A DNA stretch of 64,000 bases from Pyricularia pennisetigena (taxonomy: Eukaryota > Ascomycota > Sordariomycetes > Magnaporthales > Pyriculariaceae): NCBI RefSeq assembly GCF_004337985.1, contig NC_043743.1:1265366-1329365 (forward strand), read 5' to 3'. Made by a program: the position numbers and the translations under genes. The first letter of the stretch is position 1; the number at the start of each line of letters is the position of its first letter. Below, in pieces: positions 11,201 through 23,198 of this stretch. Under the pieces are notes generated by a model. The model was not told the DNA's origin. It saw only the letters and a program-made list of their open reading frames with translations, and ran no database searches.

Positions 11201-14200
11201 CTGGCTGTTGAAATCGGTTACCACTCGAAACATATGCTTCCAATAGCAGATGACTATGTTCAGCTCATCGGTAACATTGGCAGCGATTTGCCGGCCCGCC
11301 AGGGAGAACGTCTGCCTCGATACTTTTCCTCGCTCGAAGGGATTGAAATCCCTCTAGATCGTCTGCAAAGCCCAGAGTACTGGGCGAACAATCTAATCTC
11401 CCCGGTGCGGTTCCACGAAGCGGTTAAGCTCATGCTGCTGGCCGATCTTGGCTGCAATAGCCATGAAGAATCCTCGACACTTGGCAAGAAGACCGTTACC
11501 AACTTGGTAGAAATCGGCCCGCATGCGGCTCTCAGAGGACCCATACGAAGCATAATCCAGCAGGTGCACCAGACTGCAGAAGACAAGATTGGTTACGCGA
11601 CGGTGCTCAAACGAGGTGACGCCGCAGTTGAAAGCGCACTCGAGGCGGCGGGGTCACTCTTCTGTCGTGGCTTCGATGTGGATTTGGCAGCGGTCAACCA
11701 GCACCACGTCGCATCATCACAACAGTCCATAACCCAGTATGGAGAGAGTAGTGTCCTGATGTTGACCGACCTACCCGGCTACCCCTTCAATCACAAAAAG
11801 GAGTATTGGGCCGAGTCGAGACTGAGCCGCAACTACCGCTTCAGATCAGCACCGCGACACGAGCTCCTCGGTGCCCCCGTCCCGGACTGGGACAAAGACG
11901 ATGCCATGTGGCGCAACTACATCCGAGTCAATGAGAGCCCCTGGATGGAAGATCACAAGGTCTCTGGAGACATAGTCTATCCCGCCGCAGGGATGCTCGT
12001 CATGGCGATAGAGGCCAGTCGCCAACTCGCTGACAAAGACCGGCAGGTAGCTGGTTTTAGATTCAAGGACGTCTCCTTCCACCTCGCTCTGCTCGTCCCT
12101 GGGGATGATCTAGGGGTCGAGACTCGCTTTCGACTGAGGTCTGTGTCCGGAGGCAGTTTGGCAGGCTGGAGCGAGTTCCAGCTGTGCACCAGTGATAACG
12201 ACGACTGGAAGGAGCACTGCCGCGGCTTTGTGCAGACAGAATATGCTCAGACTGGTTCAAGCACCGGAGCTGACGCATCAACGCTGGTGCGCCGCCAGTG
12301 CCAGGAGGAGATTGTACGGGCCAGAAAGAGCTGTACTTGCAGAGTTCACGCCGACAAGGTTTATCGCGAGCTGTCAAACATCGGGCTTGACTTTGGGACA
12401 ACTTTCCGCACTCTCAAGGATGTCAAGTTCGACGGAACCTCACGGGTTTTGGCGCGAGCAGAGTCTCAGGTTTTCCATGTCAAAAAGCCAATGCCGGGAG
12501 AATACCTGCAGCCGCATCTCGTGCACCCAAGCATGTTGGATGCGGTTTTGCAAGCCAATCTGATACCCTTCGCCTTGGGTTCCTCCTCGCGGGATTCCCT
12601 GGTCCCAGTCTTCGCGAGCGACTTTTGGTTCTCTGCAGCAGCGAAAGAGGGGGTGGAATTCCACAATTCGGCATACCTCATATCTTCACATGCAAAGCTG
12701 ACGCCCGGAACTGCAAATGCGGAGGCGTCATTCTTCGGTATCCACGCCGATACCGGCGAACCGCTTATAACATCGAGTGGGTTGGTCTTCAAGGCAATCC
12801 CCAATACTGCGTCTTCTGGTCAGAGGAATCATCATCACCGCCCTGCCCTCAATCTTGACTGGAAGCCGGATCCAAATTATCTCACCGAGGAGGATGCTCT
12901 TCGCGTGTTTGGATTACCCAGCATAACGCAATCAAGCGATGGGGTGTCTGGCGATACGGCGGATTTCGAGGCCCTCTGCCTTCTCTACATGCGCAGATTT
13001 TTAGCCTCGCTCGACGAGACGGTCGTCGAGAAACTGGAGTGGCATCATTTGCGCTACGTGTCGTGGATGAGGCACGTCATGCAGACCATGACGCTGGAGC
13101 CTCCGACTGACGACATATCAGTCATGGAGGCCAGGATCGGGGCCGCGGGCACCCCCGAGGGCAAGTTGATAATGGCGGTGGGACGGAACCTTGCAAAAAT
13201 CCTCATCACCGGGGACGTTGACCCGCTAGATGTCATCTTTGGCGACAAGGTTGCGGAGAATGTTTATCGCGAGGGGTTAGGGTCGCGCCGCTGCTACGCG
13301 CAAATGTGTGCCTACCTCGACGCGCTTGCACATGTCAACCCGTCCATGAAGATTCTGGAGGTCGGCGGGGGGACTGGTGGTGCCACGGTCTCCGTCATGA
13401 AGACGCTGATGGCTGATGGCGCCCGCCGGTTTGACCACTACGACTTTACAGACATTTCACCCAGCTTCTTTGAGCACGCCAAGGATGCCTTTAAAGAGAC
13501 GGCTGACCACATGAGCTTCCGTGTTCTCAACATTGAAAAAGACCCGACTGACCAGGGGTATGTGCCCGAAAGCTACGACCTCGTCCTCGCGGCGAATGTG
13601 CTCCACGCCACCAAAAGCATGGAGAGGACGCTGGCGCACGTCAGGAAGCTCCTCAAGCCCGGCGGAAAGCTGGTCGTCTTTGAGCTGACGAACCCGGCCG
13701 TCCTCCTCGGCGGCTTCTGCTTTGGCGTCCTGCCCGGCTGGTGGCTGTCCGAGGAGGCAGACCGCGAGTGGGGCCCGCTGATGGTCGTCGACACCTGGAG
13801 GACATATCTCGAGCGCGCAGGCTTCAGTGGCGTCGATGCCGCGTTTGACGACTTCCCCGATGCGGCGCGCCAGACCAGCTCGATCCTGGTCTCGACCGCG
13901 CTGCCTGTTGCCGACGCTAGCGAGCCAGCGTCTGCGGTAGACAAGCTCACTCGCTACTGTGTTTTGATGGACGAACAGCCTTCTGGACTCCAGAAACAGG
14001 TTGCCGATGCGTTGCTGCCGGTTCTGGCGCGGACGGGCTCTGTTGAAACGAGCACCATTCCCGGCAGCGTTGGTCGTGACTTGAAGGGAAGCTGCTGCAT
14101 TGTGCTCACGGAGCTCGACTCGCCAGCCCTGGCTGATATGACCGCAGAGGTATTCGCCGCCCTGAAGGGTGTTTTGAGCAGCTGCAATCGCATTTTCTGG

Positions 14201-16840
14201 CTGAGCCGTGGCGGCAATGGTATAGTTGCCGCTCCTGATCGCGAGTTGGTGACTGGCCTCGCGAGGGTGGTCAGGGCGGAGAGGGAACCCCCCTTCGACT
14301 TTGTGACCGTTTCTTTGGCGGAAGCGGAGAGTGCAGAGACCATTGCCGACAAGACGTTGCAGGTTTTGGGCAGAAGTCAAGAGACTGCAGAGAACTCCTT
14401 TAGGGTTTCTAACGGCGTTGTCCATGTGCCACGCCTCGTAGAGGCAGCTTACCTAACGGATCACATTGGTAATGAAGCGCGTCCTACCTTGAAGCAGGTC
14501 AAGACGCAAGAGGTCAAGCTCGGGGCTGATTCGCGCGACTTTGCTGCACAAACAAACTCTGCTGGGTTGGTTCAAGGCGCCGATGTAGTTGACGTCTGTT
14601 TTTCAGAGGACAATTCGCGTAAAGGGCCTCTTGCCGATGACGAGGTTGAGTTCAAAGTCGTGGCCTGCAGTGTCAGCGCCCATGAGATGGCGGCGGAGGC
14701 GAATGCAGCTGGAGGAGATTCTCCATTCGTCATGGGCATAGAAGTCGCCGGAGAAGTGACGCGACTTGGACTGGCAGCAGCATCCAAATTTTCAGTCGGC
14801 GACAGAGTAACGGGAATCTGCCTGGAGGGTGCCATCAAGACTCATGCTCGCACGCGTGCCGGACTGCTCGCCAAGATCAGCGACAAAGTGACGTGGACTC
14901 AGGCGGCGCAGATACCCATGGCCTACTTCGCTGCATGTGCCATCATTCAGTATATGGGCGTCGGCGACAGCGGTGACATCTTGCTTGTGCACAGAGCCGC
15001 TGCCAGTGCTGCTGGGCTGGCAGCCATTCAGGTGGCTCGCAGCAACGGCGCCAAGATCTTTGCCACAGTCGCCAACGCCCAGGAACGGACGGTTCTTCAG
15101 GAGTTGGGGGGACTCCTCGCGGAGCACATTCTGGAGCTTGACCATCATACTACACTTGGCACCACAGTCAAATCCAAGACTGGCAATCGCGGAGTCGATG
15201 TAATCATTGACGCACTCCCACACTCAGACATCGACCATGCCGCAAGCTTGGTCGATTGCCTGGCCTCCTTTGGAAGGTTTGTGAGTCTGGGTGAGGGGCC
15301 CATGCCTGGCATCAGCGGTCGTCGCAACATCTGCCTGGAGAGGTTCAACGGCGCGGAGCTGATGGCGCTAAACTACGAAAAAGCACAGCGCATATTCCTC
15401 CGGGCGGCACGGTTCATTGGCGACGAGCCGCTGGCTGCCGTTGCTCAAGTGCCAGTCTACAAGTTCTCCGAGGCATCTGAAGCACTTGCGCAGCTGGGGA
15501 AGGGTGAGAGTGCCATTGTTCTCGAACCTCACGATGAGGACATCATCAAAGTGGTGGTGAGCGAGCAAGCGAATGACGGTTCTTCGTCTAGGTTTGAACC
15601 CGACGCGTCTTATATGATCGTTGGCGGGCTTGGGGGCCTCGGAAGGTCGGTTTCGCGGTGGATGGTCTCGAAGGGAGCGAGAAATTTGATCCTCGTCTCC
15701 AGGAAAGGGGCAGTGAGCCCTGAAGCAAAAGAGCTAGTTGCAGAGCTGCAGGATTCCGGGGTCAAAGTCGTCACTCCAGCTTGTGATGCGACTGACAAAG
15801 TGGCCTTGAGAAATGCTTTGGATGAGTGTGTAGTCCACATGCCACCCATCAAGGGTGTTCTACAATGCTCAATGGTTTTGAAGGTGAGTGGCGACTGCAT
15901 CGAGGTTCCCAGTTGGTAACTAGTTGGAGTGCTAATGATGCTAATTCTTTGCCGACAGGACAAACGGTTCTTTGACATGTCCCTAGAAGAATGGAATGCT
16001 GCCATCAGGCCCAAGGTGGACGCGTCCGTGAACATCCACCATGTTCTCGACACAGCGAACTTGGACTTCTTCATCATGCTTTCGTCGACTGTCGGCTTGA
16101 CAGGAACTGCCGAGCAAGCCAACTACGCGGCAGGCGGGACCTTCCAGGACGCATTTGCACGCAGCCTGGCCGCATCCCAGGCAGCCACCAGCGGGCCAGT
16201 CATCGCCTCTTTGGACTTGCCCGTGATTCTCGACGTCGGCTTTGTGGCTGAGAAGCCCGAGCTGATGAGCCAGCTCAAGGCTGCGGGGTGGGCCTTCATG
16301 GAAGAAGAAGAGTTCCACGCAGCACTCGACTATCACTGCTTCCGGAAAGGCCAACTCGACCCAGCTGCATCTGTACTCAGAGCGCAAGTCGCCCCACGCC
16401 TCTGGCTGGCACAAGACACGGCCGACGAGGGCACAGAGCCGCCGGCGTGGGTGCGTGATCCACTCTTCAGCCACCTGCGCCCCAGCACAACAGACGCTGC
16501 AGTCAACAGCGGCGGGGGCGAGACAGGCAAGAAGGAGATGAAGCACGCAGCGCTGCTGGCGGCGGCGACGTCGACGGCAGAGGCCGAGGCGGTGGTGCTC
16601 GACGCGCTGCTGGCCAAGCTCTCGCGCGTGCTGAGCGTCGAGCTTTCGGATCTGGACCCGGCGTGCCCGCTCTCCAGGTACGGCGTCGACTCGCTGGTCG
16701 CCGTGAGCCTGCGGGCCTGGCTCGGCAAGGAGCTGGGCGCCGAACTGTCCGTCTTTGAGATGACGGACAAGCCGAGCATACGCGCGCTCGCAGCTACTGT
16801 TGCGGGAAGGAGTCGGTTGGTGTCCAATGCTTCGACGTGA
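8233..16840 (+). CDS. Highly reducing type I polyketide synthase (KS-AT-DH-MT-ER-KR-ACP)
   Basis: Seven exons join in phase: 8233-8409, 8530-8674, 8759-8799, 8860-9087, 9172-10615, 10719-15883 and 15959-16840, giving 2,693 residues. The second intron is GC-AG (GCAAGT donor), the others GT-AG. Seen in order: KS with Cys176 (VDTACSSS), His311 (EAHGTG) and His351 (NIGHLEG); AT with Ser725 (GHSSGE); DH with His1091 (HxxxGxxxxP) and Asp1286; C-methyltransferase EVGGGTGG (about 1559-1566); ER around 2000-2250; KR GGLGGLG (2314 on); ACP Ser2645 (GVDSL). No thioesterase or release domain follows the ACP, which is normal for fungal reducing PKSs that use a partner enzyme or free release. Odd points: the ER nucleotide loop reads HRAAASAAG instead of a GGVG-type loop, and the KR YxxxN motif reads YAAGG (Tyr2456, Gly2460). 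The product is likely a methylated aliphatic chain whose final reduction state I cannot predict. Confidence 0.95.
8675..8758 (+). other. GC-AG intron in the PKS
   Basis: The donor is ATG|GCAAGT and the acceptor ATCAG. Only this junction gives the conserved KS string ALEN-A-GIPIEKAAG in phase with both neighbours. Confidence 0.8.
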
Positions 16841-18019
16841 ACTAGTTGTGTTTTTTTTTTTTTTTTTCTCCCTGAAGATGCTTGTCTCTCTTTTTTCTTT
16901 TCTTTGACCTTCTTCAAGCATTATATCCATTTGTTCCCCATCTGTTGTTCTGCATCGATATGCCAGCGACTACCCACTATGTAGCAATCCTTCCATGACC
17001 CATTCTATCAACCCCATCTGACATAATAATTTTTCCTCCGGATATGATACCATCTTGTCTGGGTTGTTCCCGGTTTGCAAAATCGCAAACATATCATCCT
17101 CTCGCAAATTTATTCAGAAACCCCACACACAACGATGCAAGCCTCTTGGTCCCCTGCGTCATATAATTTCTCCGAGCTGCCCTTAGTACTGTTTCTGGTA
17201 TAGGATGTGCTGGCTTTGCATACAAGACCCCGCTCGAGTTCTAGGCACGGCACTGAGGAGTGGATTTATCGCATGTGACACTCGCTTACATTTTTTTCGA
17301 GGCAGATGGATGGTCGCAGATGGAATAAGTTTTTTTTGGGGAACCAATCCACTGCAGAGACTTGCAGAGACTTGACAGCCCGGTCCAAAAGAGGTAAAGT
17401 AAGACATGCAGCTTTAGGAATAGCTCCGGAGCTGCAGAAACAGCCCTTCCACGGCAGATGCCAGATGCTAGTCACGTGAATATGATCCAGTGCACTCTGG
17501 AACACTGGCCATCGATCGCCATTCTGCCCACAACTACAGCAGCATACCTTGATGGCGGGGTAGGAACAGGGATTCCCTGGTACATACAAGCAAAAGCTGA
17601 GCTTACCAATCAGATGTCAATGCTTGTGTGTGACTGACTCCCTTCGATTTTTTTTTCTTCCTTTGCTTACCCTGGACGACCAGGATCAGGCCATGAGACA
17701 ATTAAATGGTTCAGATGGGTTTAAAATCTTTCCCAAAGATACTCCGTAAGTCGGACTTGGGAATTCAATTGAGTTGAAAGAAAAACACCGAGCCGGAGAC
17801 CCCATCTCAAAGAAAGGAAAAAAAAAAAAAAAATCCAGCTTTGTCTGGACTTTACTTGATTCAAACTTGTTGTTTACCACTGAACTCGGGTTGGTAAGAA
17901 AAAAAACAATGCATATTATCCCTCGTCCCTTTCCCCCTCCCCGGGTGTCAAAGATGCTGTATTTCAGTATCGTCGTTCCCTGATTCAGCCGTCACTGACA
18001 AAACTGCAAAAATACAGAA
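16841..18019. other. Intergenic between PKS and kynurenine monooxygenase
   Basis: A T-rich tract directly follows the PKS stop (16849-16867). No supported reading frame. The two genes are in the same orientation, so this must hold the PKS 3' end and the monooxygenase promoter. Confidence 0.6.
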
Positions 18020-19886
18020 ATGGGCACCAGGCAGCAGATGAAGGTCGTCATAGTGGGCGCTGGCCCGGTGGGCTCACTAGCGGCCCTTTATGCCGCACGT
18101 AGGGGCCACAGCGTGGAGATTTATGAGCTTCGAGATGGTAAGTTTCCAAACGGGGATGCGCTTCGCCGCGGCAATGTGTGAGAAAATGCACCCCGAAAAT
18201 GTGGTGTGACAAAACAGCCAACAACCAACGCCATATAAAAGCAACCTTGCAGACCACTTGAAGAACAACAACAACAACAACAACAACAACCCAGCACATA
18301 TAGAGTCCATCCAAGACAGAAAGAATGCCCCTCTCACGCTCCCGTTGCTCAGGCCAAAAAAAAAAAAAAAAAAGCAAAACTGACACGCAAGCCATTCCAT
18401 AACCCCTCCAGATCTCAGAGACCCCTCAACCACTCTCCTCAACTTCACCAGGTCCATCAACCTGGCCCTCTCGGAGAGGGGGATCCATGCGCTCCGCCAC
18501 GCGGCCGAGCCGCGGCTACTCGACGACATCTTCCGGGACAGCATCCCGATGCGGGGGCGCATGATCCACGGCCGGAGGGCGCGCTCGGGCGAGCTGTTTG
18601 AGCAGGCGCAGGACTACGACATACACGGCAGGAGCATCTACGCCATCGACCGCGCCGGGCTCAACTCGCGCCTCCTGGACGTGCTCGAGGAGATGCCCAA
18701 CGTCAGGATATTCTTCAAGCACAAGCTGACCGGCGCAGACTTCAAGGCCTGCAAGGCCTGGTTTGAGGTCCAGGGCACCGAGTACGCCACGGGCCGCGCC
18801 AGGGAGATCGAGATCGATTTCGACTTTATGATCGGCGCCGACGGCGCCCACTCGGCCGTGCGCTATCACATGATGAAGTTTGCCCGTATGGACTACCGCC
18901 AGGACTACATCGACACGCTGTGGTGCGAGTTCCACCTCAAGCCCAGGGACAGACCGGCGGCCGCCAACGGCAACGGCAGTGCCCACGGAAAGGCTGCCGA
19001 GTCCCAGTTCGCCATATCACCCAACCACCTGCACATCTGGCCAGGCAAAGACTTCATGTTCATCGCCATCCCCAGCAACGACGGCTCCTTCACATGCACG
19101 CTCTTCATGCCGAGCGGCGAATTCGCAGCCCTCGAGGCCGCACCCTCACGCCTCCCCGCCTTTTTCGACTGCCACTTCCCGGGCGTCACGGACATCATCC
19201 CAACCGACGAGCTCATCGCATCCTTCAAAGAAAACCCGCACCTGCCGCTGATCAGCATCAAGTGCTCACCGTACCACTTCTCGTCGTCCGCCGTCATCGT
19301 CGGCGATGCCGCGCACGCCATGGTGCCGTTCTACGGACAAGGAATGAACGCCGGGCTGGAGGACGTGCGGATCCTGTTCGAGACGCTGGACAAGCACGCC
19401 GAGATGGCGCGCAACCACCAAGAAGACGGCGACGAGGACGACTACGACGACTATTACGACGCGACCGCCGCAAAGCACGACGCGCACCACCGCGCCATGG
19501 CCCTGGCCGAGTACACGGCGCTGCGCGTGCCCGACACGCACTCCATCAACGACCTGGCGCTGCAAAACTACGTCGAGATGCGCTCGTCGGTGCTGTCGCC
19601 GTCGTACCGCCTGCGCAAGTTCCTCGAGGAGATGCTGTCCGTGTACCTGCCCTCGCTCGGCTGGCAGACAAAGTACGCCCGCGTCTCGTTTGGCAACGAG
19701 CGTTACTCCGAGGTCGTGCGCCGCAGCGACCGCCAGGGAGACATCCTGCTGCGTGGGCTCGTCGCCTCGGTGGGCGTGCCGCTCTTGGCCACCTCGGCCT
19801 TCCTGCTCATCAAGTACAGGCGGGCGTTGGGCGTGAGCGTCGATGGCCTGTGTTCCTTTTTGTCGAGGACGCTGGGCAGGGGTTGA
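18020..19886 (+). CDS. BNA4: Kynurenine 3-monooxygenase (FAD-dependent, NAD biosynthesis)
   Basis: Exons 18020-18137 and 18412-19886 give 530 residues. The N-terminus has the Rossmann motif [10 protein letters not shown] followed by [11 protein letters not shown], a signature of this enzyme; [10 protein letters not shown] and [15 protein letters not shown] bind FAD. Near the C-terminus a hydrophobic segment ([14 protein letters not shown]) fits the outer-mitochondrial-membrane anchor known for the family. The reaction is hydroxylation of L-kynurenine to 3-hydroxykynurenine with NADPH and O2, feeding quinolinate and NAD. An acidic Asp/Glu/Tyr-rich insert (about residues 380-395) follows the FAD region. 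The 274-nt intron is long for this locus and holds an AAC repeat and an A run. It lies next to a PKS, but this enzyme is normally primary metabolism; a cluster role is only possible. Confidence 0.92.
18264..18290 (+). repeat. AAC triplet repeat in the BNA4 intron
   Basis: Nine near-perfect AAC/ACA units lie within the single intron, with an A run at 18356-18373 further downstream in it. Confidence 0.85.
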
Positions 19887-20205
19887 TGTGGTGTGTTGCT
19901 ATGTTGTCAAATACCCTAAGAAGGGAATGAAAAAGAAAAAGAAAAAGAAAAAAAAAAAAAAACGGAAGAAAACCACTGCCGAATGGCTGCTTTGGCAGCA
20001 GAAGCAGGATAAAGAGATGCTGTACAAATGTCACATTAATTCAGTCATGTTAAGGGTCGGCTACTCTGATACTCATAGTTTCATCGCATGTAACCCAAGC
20101 GAGCTATATGGCTATTGTCGGGTGTGTAAAATTCATATTATTATCTGCTTGTTTCCAAAAAGAAAAAGAAAAAAAAAAGCTTGTCGAGTCTTACTGTGAG
20201 TGAGT
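19887..20205. other. Convergent 3' region between BNA4 and the hydrolase
   Basis: A short spacer between converging genes, with AAAAAG-type purine runs at 19928-19962 and 20159-20178. No gene seen. Confidence 0.7.
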
Positions 20206-21845
20206 CTAAGGTCTTGCACTCTCTTCAAACGCGTCTATCAAAGCAAGCGTCGAGGGAGCATAAAAGAGCGCCTCGTTGTGACCTGGATTCAAATGTCAGC
20301 TACTCGGTTGATTCTGTAGTTTCAACGAACTCAAAAGTCAGCAACAGGGAAACAGTCCATACCTCCATGAGAGATTATTTCCTCCAGTATGTCAACATCA
20401 CCCTCCTCCCACCGCGTCGCAAAAGCCTTCTCGCCCTTCCAGACCGTCCTCTCGTCCTTCATCTCGGCCAGCCGCTGAGGGTCTGCGCCGACGCCAATGA
20501 GACCCCCGACAGCTGCAAAAAACATCTTGTCAGCCTCGACGCAGGGAATATCCCAATCGTCGTGCGCATGGATGATCCTTAGCCGCAGCTTCCCGGCCCT
20601 CGCCTTGACGGCGCGCACCATCTCAGTGATGCGGGCAGCAGAGTCCCACTTGTCCACGACGAACTTCCCAAGGAAGAATCGGTTCAACGGGGGGCACACC
20701 GCAGCCAGCGGGCGCATGACGGCAATCACACCGCCAATGCGGTAGCCCGAAAGCATGTCGGGCAGGGAGCTGAAGCTGGCGACGAGTACGATGGCGGCAA
20801 AATCGACCCCTCTAGTGGCATACCGCTCCGCCACGGCCGACGTGACGGCGGTGCCCAAGCTGTGGCCAAAGAGGACGACGCGCGAGGACGGGATTCCAAT
20901 GGTATCCAGCACGTAGTCGACGATGGCCATGCCGTCGACTAGCATGCCGGTTTCGGTGGGCGAGCCAGTGGATTTTCCGAAGCCTCGGTAGTCTATGGTT
21001 ATCAGGTGTGTTGATGGCGAATAATCTGCCACAGCATGGTAGCTTTAGAGAAAAGAAAAAAAAAAAGAATAGAAAAATGGGGTTAGTCATCTGACACTCA
21101 AGAAGATGAGGGTTGATCTGGTTGCTCACTGGGCTGGTCGCCATCCCTGGGCCACATGTCCTGCGTTACCATGGACTTTGGGTATCATTAAAACACGAAC
21201 ATCAGCAAAGCAAATCCACAAGTAAGTTACAAATCCGGAGCAGGACTCAGGGGCTACGTGGCCATACAGCTGATGACAACCCTAGCTTCTGGGTCATCCT
21301 TGAGAATGCGAAAGGCGTCGGTAGTGGCGAAATCATCACTGCAACCACGTGGACGCTTCAAGAGAACATTCTCATGTCTGGCGTAGGCTCGCAGAGGCAG
21401 CACATGCCAACCATATAGAACCTCGCCATCGGGGACTTTGAGTTTGAAGGGCGTCACCTGGTTTCCTGTTGTAGAACACGTTAGCTGGCTTTTAACGAAC
21501 TGGCCATTTACTTTCCCCTTGCTTAAGAGCAAGAGACAACGTGAATCAATTCAAAGAGACGGAAAGGAAGGAGAGCCTGGCTCACTTGCAAAACCCCATC
21601 GTTCAGGCTCATCGAGATTGGTAAACAGTAGCGTACTGACACGGTTTGCGTACAGGGCGCTGAAAAGAACAGGTCAACAATGACGCAACCAGTAGTAATA
21701 AGAAGAGGAAGAGAAAAAAAACTTGTATTGAAATGGAGACAGCCTACAAGCGCTGAATCGGTGGAACGGCTAGCAGACCCAGGAATGCCACATAGGCGCC
21801 GATAGGGACCACGACTGGCAGGATAGCCTGCCACCATGGTATCAT
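20206..21845 (-). CDS. Membrane-anchored alpha/beta-hydrolase (ABHD12-like serine hydrolase)
   Basis: About six exons. The first encodes a hydrophobic anchor starting MIPWWQAILPVVVP (ATG at 21845). Later exons give NRVSTLLFTNLDEPERWGF, then a long exon with VPDGEVLYGWHVLP, a short exon carrying the oxyanion string HGNAGHVAQGW, the main exon with DYRGFGKSTGSP and the nucleophile elbow GHSLGT, and a last exon beginning GHNEALFYAPSTLAL, ending at a TAG at 20206. The acid is probably in HAHDDWDIP and the catalytic His in SHGGHNEAL, split by the last intron. Relatives act as lipases or acyl-protein/monoacylglycerol hydrolases on membranes; the true substrate here is unknown. It converges on BNA4. 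Confidence 0.85.
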
Positions 21846-23198
21846 GGTTTCCAAAGCACGAGAGAAAAGCTGGTTATCCTCCACCCCCGATTCCTTTTCA
21901 CCGCCAAGAAAGAAGCCCGGGGTCACCCGTGTTGGACAACTTCCAATTGAGGAAACTGCGAGTGGTTTTGTTCAAACCGGAAGAAGAAGCCGGACGCACA
22001 AAGGAACGTTCGTTTGTTTGGGTTTCCATCAAATTGGCATGCGGTTCTGCTTGATGATTGGCTCCAGGTAGTCGGCCCCACTTGTACCATTAAGCTTCCC
22101 CAAAACAAACGCTGTCGCTGCCGTGTCCTCGTAACAATCATTGCATCGGGCAGCGTATCCAGAGACAAAAACTTTACCAGGGCGAGTGTGTTTGAGGTGA
22201 TGTCCTTAGCGATACAGCCGGTAAGGCCTACACCTGTTTATTTATTCTCAGATCTTTTATCGCGTATGAATAACTTCTGCTTTCAACTGAACTGCATCTT
22301 TCTCCGGTCAGATATATGCTGCAGCTGCACAGCGCCTGGTCCCTCTCGAGTAGTCTCCAGCATCTCAATAACTTTTGACCCAGTGTTCAAGCATCCAATA
22401 CTTTTATTTTACAAGTTTTCATTCCTTTCCGCACTTCAGGACATGGCATGACATGACAGCGTGTTCGTACTATACAGGCATGAAATATCTGGCAAATCTA
22501 TCCATAGTGCAGCAAAACCAAGCACAAGTGACAAGTATACTGCAGGCGTCGATGTAATCGCATTGACTCAGGTTCGGATTGCCCCAGATGCCTTTGACCG
22601 TTTCCATCCCTCCAGTCATCAATCATATCGAGGACCCCCTCCCGACGATTTCTACGTCAGATACCCTACACCAGACCATTCAAACGATGAGATCCTCAAG
22701 TTTGCACTCCAAAGAAAATTTTCTTCCAACCATAACCACAGCCTGCCGTTTGGGCTAGCTACCTAAGTGAGATTGTACAGACGCGGTGCTTCGCAAATAC
22801 AAACACAATAGGAAGCAGGTCCCCGATGTGTTTTGTAAATGCAAAAGCACCGGCTCTTTTGAACGCTAAGATGCAGTAGGATAAAACATACGGAAATATT
22901 GATGCTAGAAGCAAAATGTAGGCGGCTGGCTTTTGAGGTTGTTGGTGATTTTCTGAGAAAGCCAACTCGGCTCTCAATCCCTTTGACCCTTTTTTTCCCT
23001 CTCTTTTTTCCTGGACAAATGGCAGATCTTTGATGAGGCAACAAAGTCATGAGCTGGCCTTTACTCGTAAGTCCAAACAGTGTGGGCGCCAGTATGGCAC
23101 AAAGATGGTCAACGGGTCCATCTCCTCGAGACTTTGGGACGACATCTGAGATTGGCGAAAAACTGGCGACGGCGTCGAAATCTGCAAACGATGCTCTC
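21846..23198. other. Intergenic between the hydrolase start and the SNF1 end
   Basis: No recognisable gene. It must contain the hydrolase promoter and the SNF1 3' untranslated region. Short frames at 22014-22451 and 22461-22766 lack motifs. Confidence 0.55.

Noticed and set aside
13457..14425. 322-aa minus-strand frame inside the PKS
   Set aside because: It lies wholly antisense to conserved MT/ER coding sequence and has no family pattern.
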